A stretch of DNA of 64,000 nucleotides from Nilaparvata lugens (lineage: Eukaryota; Arthropoda; Insecta; Hemiptera; Delphacidae), in the NCBI RefSeq assembly GCF_014356525.2, contig NC_052507.1, positions 43,805,687-43,869,686 of the forward strand, given 5' to 3'. Both the position numbers and the translations under genes were made by a program. Each line of letters opens with the position of its first letter. Position 1 is the stretch's first letter. Below are positions 43,019-53,960 of the stretch, piece after piece. The notes under the pieces were generated by a model that worked only from the letters and a program-made list of their open reading frames with translations, made no database searches and was not told the origin of the DNA.

Positions 43019-44540
43019 ATGTCGGATAAACAACTAATCCGTCTACCCAAATTCTTGGCGCCAGAGTTTGAAGAAGAAGAAGAAGAGAAGAAGAAGAAGA
43101 AGTAGAAACTGTGCCTACGAAAATGGAGGAATCATCCAATGCTACTGATTGTTCATCAATTGCTGATTGTTCACCAGATAAGTACATTAGAATTAACAAA
43201 CTCAAATCAGCAACAGAGCAGATCCTATATAATGCTTGGAAGGAGACTGAGCTGAAGTGGAAGAAATCTGAGGAAGAAAACAACAGTTAATGAAGAGAAT
43301 TGAAAATCTTGAAGCTTTGTGTTCAGGAGGTAGTACGTCACACAAAGCTTTGGATAATCGAGGAAAATCATCTTCATCAAACCAGGTTATATATGAAACC
43401 GATGACGACACTCTAGCGAAGAAACTGAGTGGGTTAGAGCTCGCAATAAGCGATCTTCAAAGAAGAGGAAGCTCTTGAATTCCCCTCCGATTGATTCATC
43501 CCGTCATGACATTCAAAAGCAGTCAGATGTTGCACAACATGGATCATCGGTTGCAGAAAAGTTGCAGGCTAAGAGCAAAAAGATTCCACCTTTCCACCAG
43601 TGATAGTGGAAAACGTAAAATCTTTTCAAAAAGTATATGAGGAGATAACAAAATTTGCCAGTAAGGAAACTTTCAATTTCAAAGTATTGTCTGGAAATTC
43701 ATTGAAAATAAATTTTCAGTCTGAAAAATATTTCAGAGAAGCAACAAATGGTTGAATGAAGTATGAGAACAAACAAACGAGACCAATAAGAGTGATGGCC
43801 AAGAAACTGTATAGCACTTGCCAACCAGAAAGCATAGTTGCTGACCTCAAAAATGGAGGATTCAAAATAATTAATGCTGTAAATAAATTAAAATGGAAGA
43901 CCAAGGAGCCACTTGACATGTTTATTCTATCTTTTAGCACTGAAGAAGATGTGAAAAAAGTATATGAAATTAAACATATGGGATGCAAAGTGGAGATTGA
44001 GTCATTGGTTTCATCTAGATTAGTGCCTCAATGTAAAAAATGTCAAGGTTTTGGGCACACACAGAAATATTGTAACAGAGAGCCAAGATGTGTGAAGTGT
44101 GCTGGGAAGCACAGCACAATCAGCTGCACAAAACCGAAGGAGTCGGAGCCTAAATGTGTCCACTGTGGAGGAAAACATCCATCAAACTACAGAGGATGTA
44201 GTGTAGTTGTAGAACTACAGAAAATAAAAAATCAACGACAACGAAAAACCAATGTTCAGAAGACTGTTGAAGAAAAGAAACCCAACAAAAAACCTGAAAA
44301 GGAGGAGCAGAAGGGATTGAACAACCAGCCTGCAAAAGGAGCATTCAAGAGCAGCACCTCCTCTTTCACAAATCCGAACAAGAGCTACTCTGAAGCCGTG
44401 TCTTCAAAGAAGAAGGAAACACAACAAGAAAGTATGAGTAGTATCCTAAACATCATCTTGGAGAAGCTTATAAAACAGGAGTTGACGTTGACTGTATTTC
44501 AGCAAAGACTAAGTGAAATAGAAATAAACCAAATGAGCCA
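43019..44540 (+). pseudogene. Jockey ORF1: nucleic-acid-binding protein with CCHC knuckles
   Basis: The likely start ATG at 43019 gives MSDKQLIRLPKFLAPEF followed by a long acidic then lysine run, where a frame break leads to TAG. Further frame changes occur at 43290 and around 43480-43760. From 43756 the frame is open: NGGFKIINAVNKLKWKTKEP and VKKVYEIKHMGCKVEIE (PRE_C2HC-type domain), then CKKCQGFGHTQKYCNREPRC, CVKCAGKHSTISC and CVHCGGKHPSNYRGC, three knuckles in Jockey order. A basic Pro/Lys tail follows. The frame does not stop before ORF2. ORF1 proteins bind element RNA and direct it to the nucleus. Confidence 0.85.
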
Positions 44541-47416
44541 GCAATTGAGAATAATGACATGGAATGCCAATGGCCTTCAACAGAGACAAGCAGAATTAAT
44601 AGCAGTACTTCAAATTAAGAAAATAGATATATGTTTAATCTCTGAGACTCACTTCACAACCCAGTCATACCTGAGATTCAGAGGCTACAAGTTGTATCAT
44701 ACTTCTCATCCCCAAAATAAAGCTAGAGGTGGAAGTGCAATAATAATCAGAGAGGGTCTGAAGCATTATGAAAACTCACCTATTCAAACAGAAGAAATGC
44801 AAGTGACAACAGTTACAGTGGAAACTAGAAGATTTCAATTTATTGTAGCAGCCATTTACAGTCCTCCAAGACACAATATAACCAATGAAGTTTACAAGAA
44901 TTTATTCGACCACCTAGGAAACAGATTCATCATAGGTGGGGATTTCAATGCAAAACATATAAGTTGGGGCTCAAGATTGAATCTCAAAAAGGAAGACAGC
45001 TATTTCAAGCTATAAATGATAGGCAATGTTCAGTAATGTCATCAAATAGACCCACATATTGGCCAACTGATAGAAATAAATTACCAGATTTGATAGATTT
45101 CTTTGTAATCAGGAATTTATCATTGAACTACATGGAAATAGAAGATTGTGAAGACCTGAGCTCTGATCATACTGCATTGATCCTCAATGTGGGTGAAACT
45201 ATGGTGATGAAAGAATGTAATTTGAGGCTAGTTAATAGGCAAACAGACTGGTCAGCATTCCAAGAATTATTGTGTGCAAAATTAGATTTTGAGCTAGAAA
45301 TTACAAGCTGTGATCAGTTGGATCACTCCACATTCAACACAGAGAACAAGGTCTTCTGGTTCACATTATCCACATCACATATTGGAACTTATCCATGAGA
45401 AGAGGGAAGTGAGGAAAAAGTGGCAGCGAACAAGAGCACCAGTGGATAAAACTCATTCGAATTTTCTAGGTAAGAAACTGAAGGAATGTATCAGTAGCTA
45501 TAAGAATGATATGATCAGTGAATATCTCAGAAACCTTGCTACAGATAAGAACTCCGATTATTCACTCTGGAAAGCTACAAAGTACTTGAAAAAACCCTCA
45601 GTTCAAGAAACACCAATCAAAACAATTAATGGTGAGTGGGCAAGGAATAACGAACAGAAAGCTGAACGTTTTGCAGAATACCTGGAAAGTGTCTTTCAAC
45701 CTCATCAATTCCAAGGTGGTGTAGAAGATGATGAGATGGGAATATCACAGGATATGAGAGAGATTCCAGCCTTAACAACAAATGAGCTGATAAGTATTAT
45801 CAAGACAACCAGTTGTAAGAAAGCTCCAGGATATGATCTCATTACTGGTGAAGTTCTGGAAAACCTAGCTTTGAAAAAACTCACAGTTCTCATAAATGCA
45901 GCTCTGAGGATGGAGTATGTGCCACTGTCATGGAAGGTAGCTGAAGTCATCATGGTCCCCAAGGCAGGTAAACCACCACATGATGCATCATCTTATAGAC
46001 CCATATCTCTATTACCCACAATGGCCAAGATCTTCGAAAAAGTTTTGTGCTCTCCAGATTGAAACATGTGATAGAGAGTGGACAACTCATTTCTGATCAT
46101 CAGTTTGGATTTAGAGGAAAACATTCAACAGTTCAGTAAGTCCATAGAATTACTCATGTAATTGAGAAGACTCTAGAAGAGAAAAAATATTGTGCTGCTA
46201 TCTTTTTAGACGTTGCTCAGGCATTTGATAAAGTGTGGCATGTAGGACTAATTAAAAAACTACAAAAAGTTTTACCTCAGCAAAATGCCTCATTGCTAAA
46301 AACTTACCTGTCAGACAGATTCTTCCTAGTGAAACAAGGTGATAGCTACTCAGGACTAACACCAATTAAAGCTGGAGTACCTCAAGGAAGTGTATTGGGC
46401 CCTACTCTGTACCTGCTCTACACCAGCGATCTTCCTGTGCCATAAAATGACACTATTGCAACCTTTGCAGATGACACAGCTGTCTTAGCAGTTGGAGAAA
46501 CCAATGAGGAAGCTACAAGTAAAGCGCAAGAAGCCATCAAGAAAATTGAGAAATGGACTAGAACCTGGCGGATTAAGTTGAATGAAAGCAAGTCCACACA
46601 TGTTGTCTTCACAAATAGGCATTATGTGTACATCCCAATAAGATTAAACAACAAAGAAGGTCCATTTGCAAATGAGTCTAAGTATCTAATATCTGTGTGT
46701 TTGTCTTCTCGGTCTCAAAATTTTATAGTTTTTTCAAAGTTTGGAATTTTCTAATGAATTGTGTTTGATTCAATTTAATTTAAAATGATTTTTGAATTGT
46801 GAATTGAGTGTGTAATTAATGAATGTCAAGTGATACATAACCTAGCTACATTTTTGGACTGTTGTATAAATTAGAATTGGAACCGTTTTGGGATTATAAG
46901 CCTGTGGTACTTTTCTGTAAGTTGTGTAATTTTGAATGATTGAATAAAATAAATAAATATCTTGGAATGACACTAGATGCAAAACTACGATGGAAGTCAC
47001 ACGTCAAAAAAAAGAAAGAAGAACTGGATTTCAAATACTCGAAAATGTACTGGTTATTGGGGAGAAATTCAAGCCTTTCAACCTACAATAAATTACTATT
47101 GTATAGCCAAATTCTTCGGCCTGTGTGGTTGTATGGCATCCAGCTGTGGGGCAGTGCAAGAAAAAGTAACATCAACACCATCCAGAATTTCCAGAACAAG
47201 GTTTTGAGGAATGCTGTCAATGCTCCATACTTTGTCAGAAACTCGGATCTCCACAGGGACCTGCAGATAGAAGAAGTCGATGTCATGATCACAAAGGCTG
47301 CCAGAAACCATGAAGAGACTCTACATAATCATCAGAACATCCAAGCTCTTCACCTCATTGACAACTCTAATATAGTGAGAAGACTGAAAAGGAAGAAGCC
47401 TACAGATCTCGTTTAA
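44533..47416 (+). pseudogene. Jockey ORF2: endonuclease and reverse transcriptase
   Basis: It starts MSQQLRIMTWNANGLQQ at 44533, the usual Jockey ORF2 start. Endonuclease motifs: LISETHF, YSPPRHN, IIGGDFNAKHISWGS, DLSSDHTAL. A frame change at about 44985 and another near 45370 follow. The RT has SSYRPISLLPTMAKIFEK, IFLDVAQAFDKVWH, AGVPQGSVLGPTLYLLY and FADDTAVL, then the C-terminal part from 46958 (YLGMTLDAKLRWKSH, LYGIQLWGSA, NAPYFVRNSDLHRDL) to the stop at 47416. Several frameshifts and an in-frame TAA at about 46443 are present. The insertion at 46688-46957 splits the KYLGMTL motif. Confidence 0.88.
46688..46957 (+). mobile_element. Short A-tailed insertion in Jockey ORF2 (SINE-like or LINE 3' end)
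   Basis: About 270 non-coding bases, ending TGAATAAAATAAATAAA, interrupt the RT C-terminal coding precisely: AAGTATCT before and AAATATCT after, so TATCT is the shared target. Removing it restores the KYLGM codons. No tRNA-like A and B boxes were seen at its start, so a truncated LINE 3' UTR is at least as likely as a SINE. Confidence 0.7.
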
Positions 47417-47634
47417 ATGTAGTAAGAGTTATTCTGAAAGAAACAGTGCATGGTCATTGCTCACTTAGACTGTGAAGGAGTTAATAGCCCTTTAATGTCA
47501 AACTTTTACATAAATATTAGCTTCCTCATTAAATTAACTTTTAAGCTAGAATTGAACTGTTCATTAACAAAGTGTTAGATTGCAGTCAAATTACAATAAA
47601 AAAAAAATATATATATATATATATATATCGTTCA

Positions 47635-48366
47635 CCAAGAAGTCTCCAAGCCTGCTCAAAATCATTTTTACCAGTAGCAGCATTTTGAATTTGGGTGAGA
47701 GCCTCACCACTAAGAGACTGCTTCAAATAATACAATTTTGTGTATGATGAGAGTGCTGGATTGTCAACAACCAAATTTGAAAAAATTAGAACGAAAGTCA
47801 ATCCAACTCCCAGGCTCACCACTGAAATGTGGGAGGGGAATAGGAGGAATGAAATTTTGAACTGTAGTTTGATCAAGTTGTTTACATTGTGACTGAGGAG
47901 CAGGAAAAGAGAGGGGTACTGGAGATTGTTCAGGTTGTGGACATTGATTAGCTAAAGGCATAGGTTGATTAATGGGTGGTGGAGCAGGAGAGTTTGCATG
48001 AGAATATATGGATTCATCAGGAATTACAGGAGGATCATTACATGCTGCTTGTTCCTGATGAATTGAAAAATTTCTAGTAATCAAGTTAAGTTGAGCTGTC
48101 AAAATTGAAAATTTTTCATCAATAACAGAATGCTCTTCTTGAGCTTCATCAGTTTCATCCTGGGCCAAATCCTCAGGATCAAGTTGAAAAAAAATCTCGT
48201 CATATTTGAGAGCAAGATTTGAAACCTTGGTTTTTACAACTAGAATTCGCTCATAGTCAACAACACTTTCAATTGTGAAAGTAAAATATTTGTCATAGAG
48301 CCTTTGTAACTCTTTAACAATGACATTCCTCTGCATTAGGATATTAGTTTTGGGTTTAGGACCCAT
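47635..48366 (-). pseudogene. BEL/Pao gag, N-terminal part
   Basis: It starts MGPKPKTNILMQRNVIVKE at 48366, with a helical N-terminus, a Pro-rich spacer and PLPHFSGEPGSWIDFRSNF, the conserved entry to the BEL gag capsid-like domain. A frame change near 47770 leads to DNPALSSYTKLYYLKQSLSG and AWRLLGERY, where the Jockey insertion cuts the gene. The remaining part is at 42111-42755. Confidence 0.87.
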
Positions 48367-48758
48367 AAAAGATTCAATGACTCACGAAATCCTTTTTACA
48401 ATCTGGTTAGCTAGCTTGGAAGTTGTACATCTGCAGTTGACAGGTTGGCAGATGAGATATGGGCTGCTAACCAAGAAGTTGAGCTGGATCAAGAGTGATG
48501 CTCCATCAGATAAGACTCCAGGTAGGAGTGGTACAATTGTAGATACATGGAACATACAAAAAGTACAAAGGATATAAGTGCAGTGTAATGTTAGGTGACT
48601 TACAAACTAAGTTTTGTACAAAGATGTAATATTTATTTATCCTGATTATGAAATACCTAGAAGTTGCAAAATAATATTTTATAGGGGTCATCTATACAGT
48701 ACATGAACTCACAGGCTGCCAGTGTAAATCTGGCCGGGACGACCTAACAATTATATGG
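48367..48758 (-). other. BEL/Pao 5' leader region
   Basis: About 390 bp between gag and the 5' LTR. A primer-binding site would be expected at its LTR side; the sequence there on the minus strand is CCATATAATTGTTAGG, which I cannot match to a tRNA 3' end. No gene was seen. Confidence 0.5.
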
Positions 48759-50516
48759 TGTGTTTCAAGATAAGAGCAGTGGATGATTAACATTAGTTGA
48801 ACAGAACCACATAATCGTTCCAATGGCAGATGGAGGACCAGCTCATGCGATCAGTAGTTGAGCGCATGCGCAATTGAAAATTAGCTGAAAGATGACAACT
48901 ATAGCAAGGCAATTCAAGGATTGTAAAATAATCAAGTCGAATGTTGGTAAAAAATAACTGTACTGAAATTTATTGTAAATCATGAGAGTCTTCAAAAGGA
49001 TAATAATTTTGATATAATAGGCACTAGCCAACAGAAGTAATTAATAATGAGTTTTAAGAACATATGCACCAGGGCAATTTATAACAAACTTGACCTTAAA
49101 ATAATTATAATATTGAGAATACAATGTCTGAAAACGGCTAAAATAATTCAAACTGAGAAGGCATAAAGGCCAAATTGAATGCATAAAAAAAATGTCTATT
49201 AGGATGGGTGCTAGATTTAATTGAAATTAAATATGACAATTTTAGCAAAGTACATGAACATAGGTTAACCAGCAATTTTTAGAACAGAAACTTAAACAAA
49301 AAGTTATGAATGCTAGGTCTGAGTAGTAGATATTGAAATTGTATGTTTGAATATAACAAAACTGTGGCACTAGGGCCAAGTGTCAAATCAAGTAACAAAA
49401 ATTAGAGCTGTGTGTTTCAACATAAGTCAACAGGCACTAGGGCCGAGAGTCAAATCAAATAGTAGGCTTAGAGCTGAATGTTTCACCATAAGAGGTTAAG
49501 GGCCCTAGGGCCGAATGATAAGTTTGAAACCAATTGTTTCACCATAACAAATTATAGGCGCTAGGGCCAGGAGTTGAATAATTGAAACTGAAGGTTTCAA
49601 CATAACACATAGTCAAATCATAGGCGCTAGGGCCGAGTAGAATAATTGAAACTGAAGGTTTCAACATAATACATAGTCAAATCATAGGTGCTAGGGCCGA
49701 GTAGAATAATTGAAACTGAAGGTTTTAACATAACAAAGTAGAATTATGCTTAATACTCAACTGAAAGAATTTCATGGTTTTCAAGCAAGAAAAACGAGAC
49801 AGCAGTATGTAATACTCCAAGGTTGTCAGGAGACAGGGCTGGATGCAAGTGGCAGGAAACATCATTGATATGAGAAGTATAGGTTACAGTTTGACATCAG
49901 TGGAAGACATGAGAAAGTTCGTTTGCATGTATAAATTTAATTATGCCTTGAATTTAATCATTCAATAAAATTGAATTGAGGCGTTGAAGCTGACTAAGAA
50001 ACACGAATAAAGTTTGTCACATGGTTGAAATCAGATCTGAGTTTAAAGTTGATGAACAAGGCACAAAACTGTGAATGATATAACATAATACATCACCAAA
50101 ACTGAAATTTTAGATTATTAAGATTGATATTTGCTTGAAGATTTTAGATAATTTGGTTTCACTTGAAGGATGATTGAGAATCATTTTGATGAAAATTGAG
50201 GACAAAATTTGGAGCTTGCAACGACATTCCAACAACCGAGAAGAAAGCTAGAACATGAAGAAGAAGGTTTGTATACCAACCTCGAATTGAAGTGCAAGGA
50301 GTCGGACACAAAATGCGAAATAATTATTCAGAACAATAATTAGTGACTAAGAATGATAAATTTCATCACAAAAATATCAAGTGTAGACAAAATAAGAATA
50401 GATTGTGAAAATAAAAATACCAAAATCACCAACATAGACAGTGAAAAGCAGCTGATTTACAATGTACACGAAATCATATGTGCCAAGGATAGCAAGATGG
50501 TGGAGAATCGTCTGCA
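48759..50516 (-). repeat. BEL/Pao right (5') LTR, 1758 bp
   Basis: Starts TGTGTTTCAAG and ends GTCTGCA on the plus strand. Positions 49370-49740 hold a tandem array of 55-65 bp units around GGCGCTAGGGCCGAG and GGTTTCAACATAA, with one unit more than the left LTR. The 217 bp at its low-coordinate end match 32279-32495. Confidence 0.92.
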
Positions 50517-50539
50517 ATTATAACGTGGACCTCACTATA
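50517..50539 (-). repeat. MITE-type terminal repeat flanking the BEL/Pao element, right
   Basis: ATTATAACGTGGACCTCACT followed by ATA: exact inverse of 32248-32270, directly adjacent to the LTR end. Confidence 0.85.
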
Positions 50540-52500
50540 CCACAGTCAGTGTTACCAACTTAATTTTGATTTTTCTGCACTGGTGCTCCATTTAACCTAC
50601 TAAGTATTTCGCGTTGCCATGTTGCAAATCTGGAGTGCAGAAAAATTTTTCCCGCACTAGAGCGGAAAAGTGATTCTTTGCGTTCTGTAATCAGTGCAGC
50701 AATGGCGACTTTTCAACGTAACTGTAGGAATAGTATATTTCGCACCTAGGGCCGAAAATGGGACTTTTCTGGCTCGAAATCGGTTTTCAAGTCCGAGGCC
50801 GTAGGCCGAGGACTAGAAAAGATTGAGAGCCGGAAAAACATTTTTGCCCATGGTGAGAACGTTATTTTTCGCCACACAGGAAAATAAACAATATATTTAT
50901 AATATGAGAATAATTGTCTATCATAAGCACTTCCAAAAGCAAAAGTGGAAGGTTATAGCTCTAGCAAATTTGAGGTAATCTGAATATCAAGAAATTGTCC
51001 AAGTATTTTTATTTTTTATTCTGATTTGTCTAAATAACCTAAAAGATTATGTTCAATTATGTAAGAGGTTGAGTTTATACTTTTTATTCTTCCAAATGAC
51101 AATAAGATGATATTATTATAAATGTTTTGATTATTGAATGATAAACACAAAGAAGGAAAAGTTTTTGATCAGCTGTTTTAGCACACTTGAAATTTGGCCA
51201 ATCTGAATGTCAACGGAAGTTTAGGTTAAAAGTTCTATCCTACTCTGAAAATAGAATTATTTGAATAGTTTATAATATATACTTATCTGTATTTTATTCA
51301 TCCAAATAAAATGATAGTATATTATTACAGAATACTTTATTGAATTCTAAAAGCATAAAATGATTCCGTTTATCCACCAAGTTCCATGATAAACGCTGTA
51401 CTAGGAGGTTTGAGGTTAGATTCTATTATACACTGAAAATTGAATTTGAATAGTTTATAATATCTCATTATTTGTATTTCATTCATCCAAATAAAATGAT
51501 AGTATCTTATTGCAAAAACTTTATTCAATTCTAGAAGCATAAACTGATTCCGTTTCATAAACTATTTTGTAAACACGTTCACATCAAATCAGGATCAGCT
51601 GACTTCAAGGTTATTTTACAGCCCTAGGGCCGTAAAAATTTTACCGGCCTGGTCAGAAAACAATCACTTTCGGCCTCCATATGACGCACGTAAACCAGCT
51701 TATTACATCCAAGTGGGGCGAAAAAGTAATATTTTGCATACTAGAGCGGAAAAGTGATTCTTTGCGGCCTGCAATCAGTGCAGAAATGGTATATGTAGGA
51801 AATAGTTATTTGTGCAACTAGAACGCAAAGTGACAGTTTGCTGCACTGAAAGAAACGTTTACGCACCAGCCGTAGGTGAGGGTGGAATGGTTTCTTGAGT
51901 GCAGCAGAGGAACTTTGCGCACGTATTTCACATTAAATTTTTCCTACAGTTATTATTGAATATGAAAAGTGGTTGATTATGGGTAAAATGATGGCTGAAA
52001 TCCATCAAATGTTTGTCTGTATAATTTTGTTATTAATAACAACTTTATTTCATTTTAAACTTGATAATCCAATTGAAAATTAATGATCGATAATTTATTC
52101 AAATTAAAAATTAAATTATTCCAATTAATTTGAAAATTTGAATAATTTTGAGTAAATCTTAATTTCTAAATAACTTTTCAACCAATCAATTTATGAATGA
52201 AAAAATATTATTTGCAATAATGATTAATTAATAATATTCAAAATGTATAATTTAATGAGTTCTCATTTTTATTTATTTGAAAATCAGAAAAAATATAGAT
52301 AGAACAAATTCGCATTCTAAATACACGCCAACAATGTCAACAGCTTATTGGGATTTCTGCAAGATAATACGCAAAGTATTAAGAGTACGCAAAGTAATAC
52401 TTTGCGCACTAGAGCAGAAAAGTGATTCTTTGCGTTCTGTAATCAGTGCAGGAATGGTCACTTTTCAAGGTAACTGTAGGAAAAATACTTTTCCAACTTC
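50540..52500. repeat. Cluster of dispersed repeat copies (31020 family) with a nested segment
   Basis: Copies of the 31020-31692 family lie at 50620-50735 and 51795-52495. Between them (about 50740-51735) is a different unit bounded by CTAGGGCCGAAAATGGGAC and CCCTAGGGCCGTAAAAATTT, with an internal pair of related 130 bp blocks at 51240-51370 and 51410-51555 (AAATAAAATGATAGTAT). No coding sequence was recognised. Confidence 0.65.
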
Positions 52501-52628
52501 ATCTTTTATAATTTGTGTAGGGGCGATGATGATGTTTCTCTCTGCCGATTCCATCAGATGTCACGAGTAAAATTATCCTGCTCTCTTATTTTGTCATTAA
52601 ATCGTTCATCACATATCTTTCATTTCAG
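52501..52628 (+). other. End of the second giant ZPR1 intron
   Basis: A pyrimidine-rich acceptor, CATATCTTTCATTTCAG, ends at 52628. Confidence 0.75.
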
Positions 52629-52751
52629 AGTTTGAACGATGACAACTCGTTGGATGATAGACTGACCGTTTCCAAGTATGAAAGGACACACGAGCAGAAT
52701 GATGACCTCGGTCTAAACGATATGAAAACTGAGAACTATGAAGAATCTTGA
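52629..52751 (+). CDS. ZPR1: ZPR1, terminal exon
   Basis: 123 nt in phase 0, ending in TGA. The peptide has LTVSKYERTHEQNDDLGL followed by NDMKTENYEES, matching the ZPR1 C-terminus, where (Q/E)xExLGLNDMKTExY is nearly invariant. The upstream SLNDDNSLDDR part corresponds to the acidic stretch that follows NSYxQ in the family. Without this exon the previous one would lack the conserved tail, so the link over 23 kb is well supported. The C-terminus is of ordinary length (40 residues here). Confidence 0.95.
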   Translation, partial: SLNDDNSLDDRLTVSKYERTHEQNDDLGLNDMKTENYEES

Positions 52752-52864
52752 TCAAGTTTCAAAATTGTTTTGTACTACTGCATTCTGGGAAGTTATTCTT
52801 CTTGATCATTGCGATGACAGAAATAATCTAGATATCATGATGATTGAATTTTCTAGTGTACCAT

Positions 52865-52875
52865 AATAAAATAAA
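52865..52875 (+). terminator. ZPR1 polyadenylation signal
   Basis: Two overlapping AATAAA words 114 bases after the stop codon, the first good signal downstream. The 3' UTR would be about 130-150 nt. Confidence 0.7.
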
Positions 52876-53320
52876 GTTCTATCAGTATGTATAGAAGATA
52901 GAAGAGCCAGTAATTTTAATGTATTCCCTTAGTTGTCAATTGTAATTATTTTAAAATTCCATACACAACTGTCATGCAGATCATCTAGTGAAGTATTTAA
53001 TCTAAAATGAAGTAAAATATGTAGTAATAATAATTAGAAAACAATCAACAGTAAGCACAAATGGATGAGTTCAAGTAATTTAAAGATAGGAGTTCTAATT
53101 CAAAATTAAAGTAAAGTAGGTTTCAAATATGGTTTACAATAAATATTCAATACACAGAATCAATCAAAATAACATTTAATTGCATTTCCAAGCTACAAGT
53201 TTCAAGAATAAACCATCTTCAACTAGTCATTTCATTCAGGATCCATACGCACGGCTTGGTTGAGACTGGAAGGGACTTACCTAGGCAGAGGTGTTTTTCG
53301 GAATTGTGCTAATCACTGGT
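52876..53320. other. Intergenic sequence
   Basis: AT-rich; nothing recognised. Confidence 0.4.
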
Positions 53321-53960
53321 TAATATCGGGGCACCGAGCTTCGCTCGTTATTTTTATTTATTGATAAACAGAACACAATTCTCTAAAATGATCGTGTTTA
53401 TATTTCACAGCTGGCTATACGTCATCTTATGAATTTCGGGGATGCGATATTTTGATTTTTCACATACACACTCGCTCGCTCACTTTTTTACTATCCACAG
53501 CTGTTTCAGCCAAGGATGAATTATCCTTTTAATGTCGTTCAGCGAGTTTTCCCAAGGATGAGACCTAGTGCAATCGAATCTTTATATCATAAACCTACTA
53601 TGTTCCAAATTTCGTGAAAATCGTTAGAGCCGTTTTCGAGATCCGTTAAACATAAATAACCAGATATAAAAATAACCAGATATATAAATACAGAAATTGC
53701 TCGCTTAATATAATAGGATATGGGTACGGGCACGGAGTAAAAAATCTGGTGTGGCGCACTCACACAACTTTCCTTGGTGTTATGAAAATTGATCACCTGA
53801 CGCTGTGTTCACGCGCATCTCAAGTCTACTATTCAAAGATCTGAGCCAGCTGGTGACAGGACAATAACGCTAAAGACACAATCATGAGGTCTGCTATCTC
53901 TTCATAATGAATGATTTAATAGAATCAACAGTTTGCAATTGAATATTTAAAGTTGTCGAC
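53320..53960. repeat. Dispersed repeat fragments
   Basis: 53325-53700 begins GGGGCACCGAGCTTCGCTCG and ends near TGCTCGCTTAATATAATAGG, a unit resembling in style the ACCCGTGCTTCGC block at 1441. 53740-53905 is an inverted copy of 3835-3995. Both are non-coding. Confidence 0.6.

Larger units (their letters stand above)
42766..47624 (+). mobile_element. Jockey-type LINE inserted in BEL gag, 4859 bp
   Basis: Full length: 5' UTR of about 250 bp, ORF1 with zinc knuckles, ORF2 with endonuclease and RT, then AATAAAAAAAAAA and a short (TA)n at the 3' end. The orientation is opposite to BEL. A perfect 10 bp target duplication flanks it. Both ORFs are broken, and a 270 bp A-tailed insert sits in the RT C-terminal region. 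Confidence 0.92.
32279..50516 (-). mobile_element. BEL/Pao LTR retrotransposon, interrupted by two LINEs
   Basis: LTRs begin TG and end CA. The right (5') LTR is 48759-50516, 1758 bp. The left (3') LTR is 32279-32495 plus 38256-39739, about 1700 bp, split by LINE-4. The internal region on the minus strand encodes gag with zinc knuckles, an aspartic protease, RT and integrase in BEL/Pao order. It is defective: gag is split by a Jockey element, and the RT is fused to the C-terminal integrase by deletion. No convincing 5 bp target duplication, primer-binding site or polypurine tract was found. Confidence 0.88.
6247..52751 (+). other. ZPR1: ZPR1 gene span visible in the window (four exons, three introns)
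   Basis: The four exons join in frame in the order of the ZPR1 C-terminal half: end of the first ZPR1 module, linker, second C4 zinc finger, second beta-rich module and the conserved tail. Intron sizes are 661, 21924 and 23092 bp. Phases are 1, 0 and 0. The two large introns carry essentially all the mobile elements described here. ZPR1 binds the eEF1A translation factor and shuttles between cytoplasm and nucleus; that is family knowledge, not read from this sequence. Exons for the N-terminal zinc finger must lie to the left of the window. Confidence 0.9.

Noticed and set aside
49370..49740. CRISPR-like array of regularly spaced repeats in the LTR
   Set aside because: The units are whole 55-65 bp tandem repeats within both LTRs of a eukaryotic retrotransposon; there are no unique spacers and no cas genes.
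38256..50516. BEL element with LTRs starting at 38256 and 48976
   Set aside because: The 217 bp before 48976 recur at 32279-32495, directly before LINE-4. Including them gives TG...CA ends and explains the left copy as an LTR split by LINE-4.
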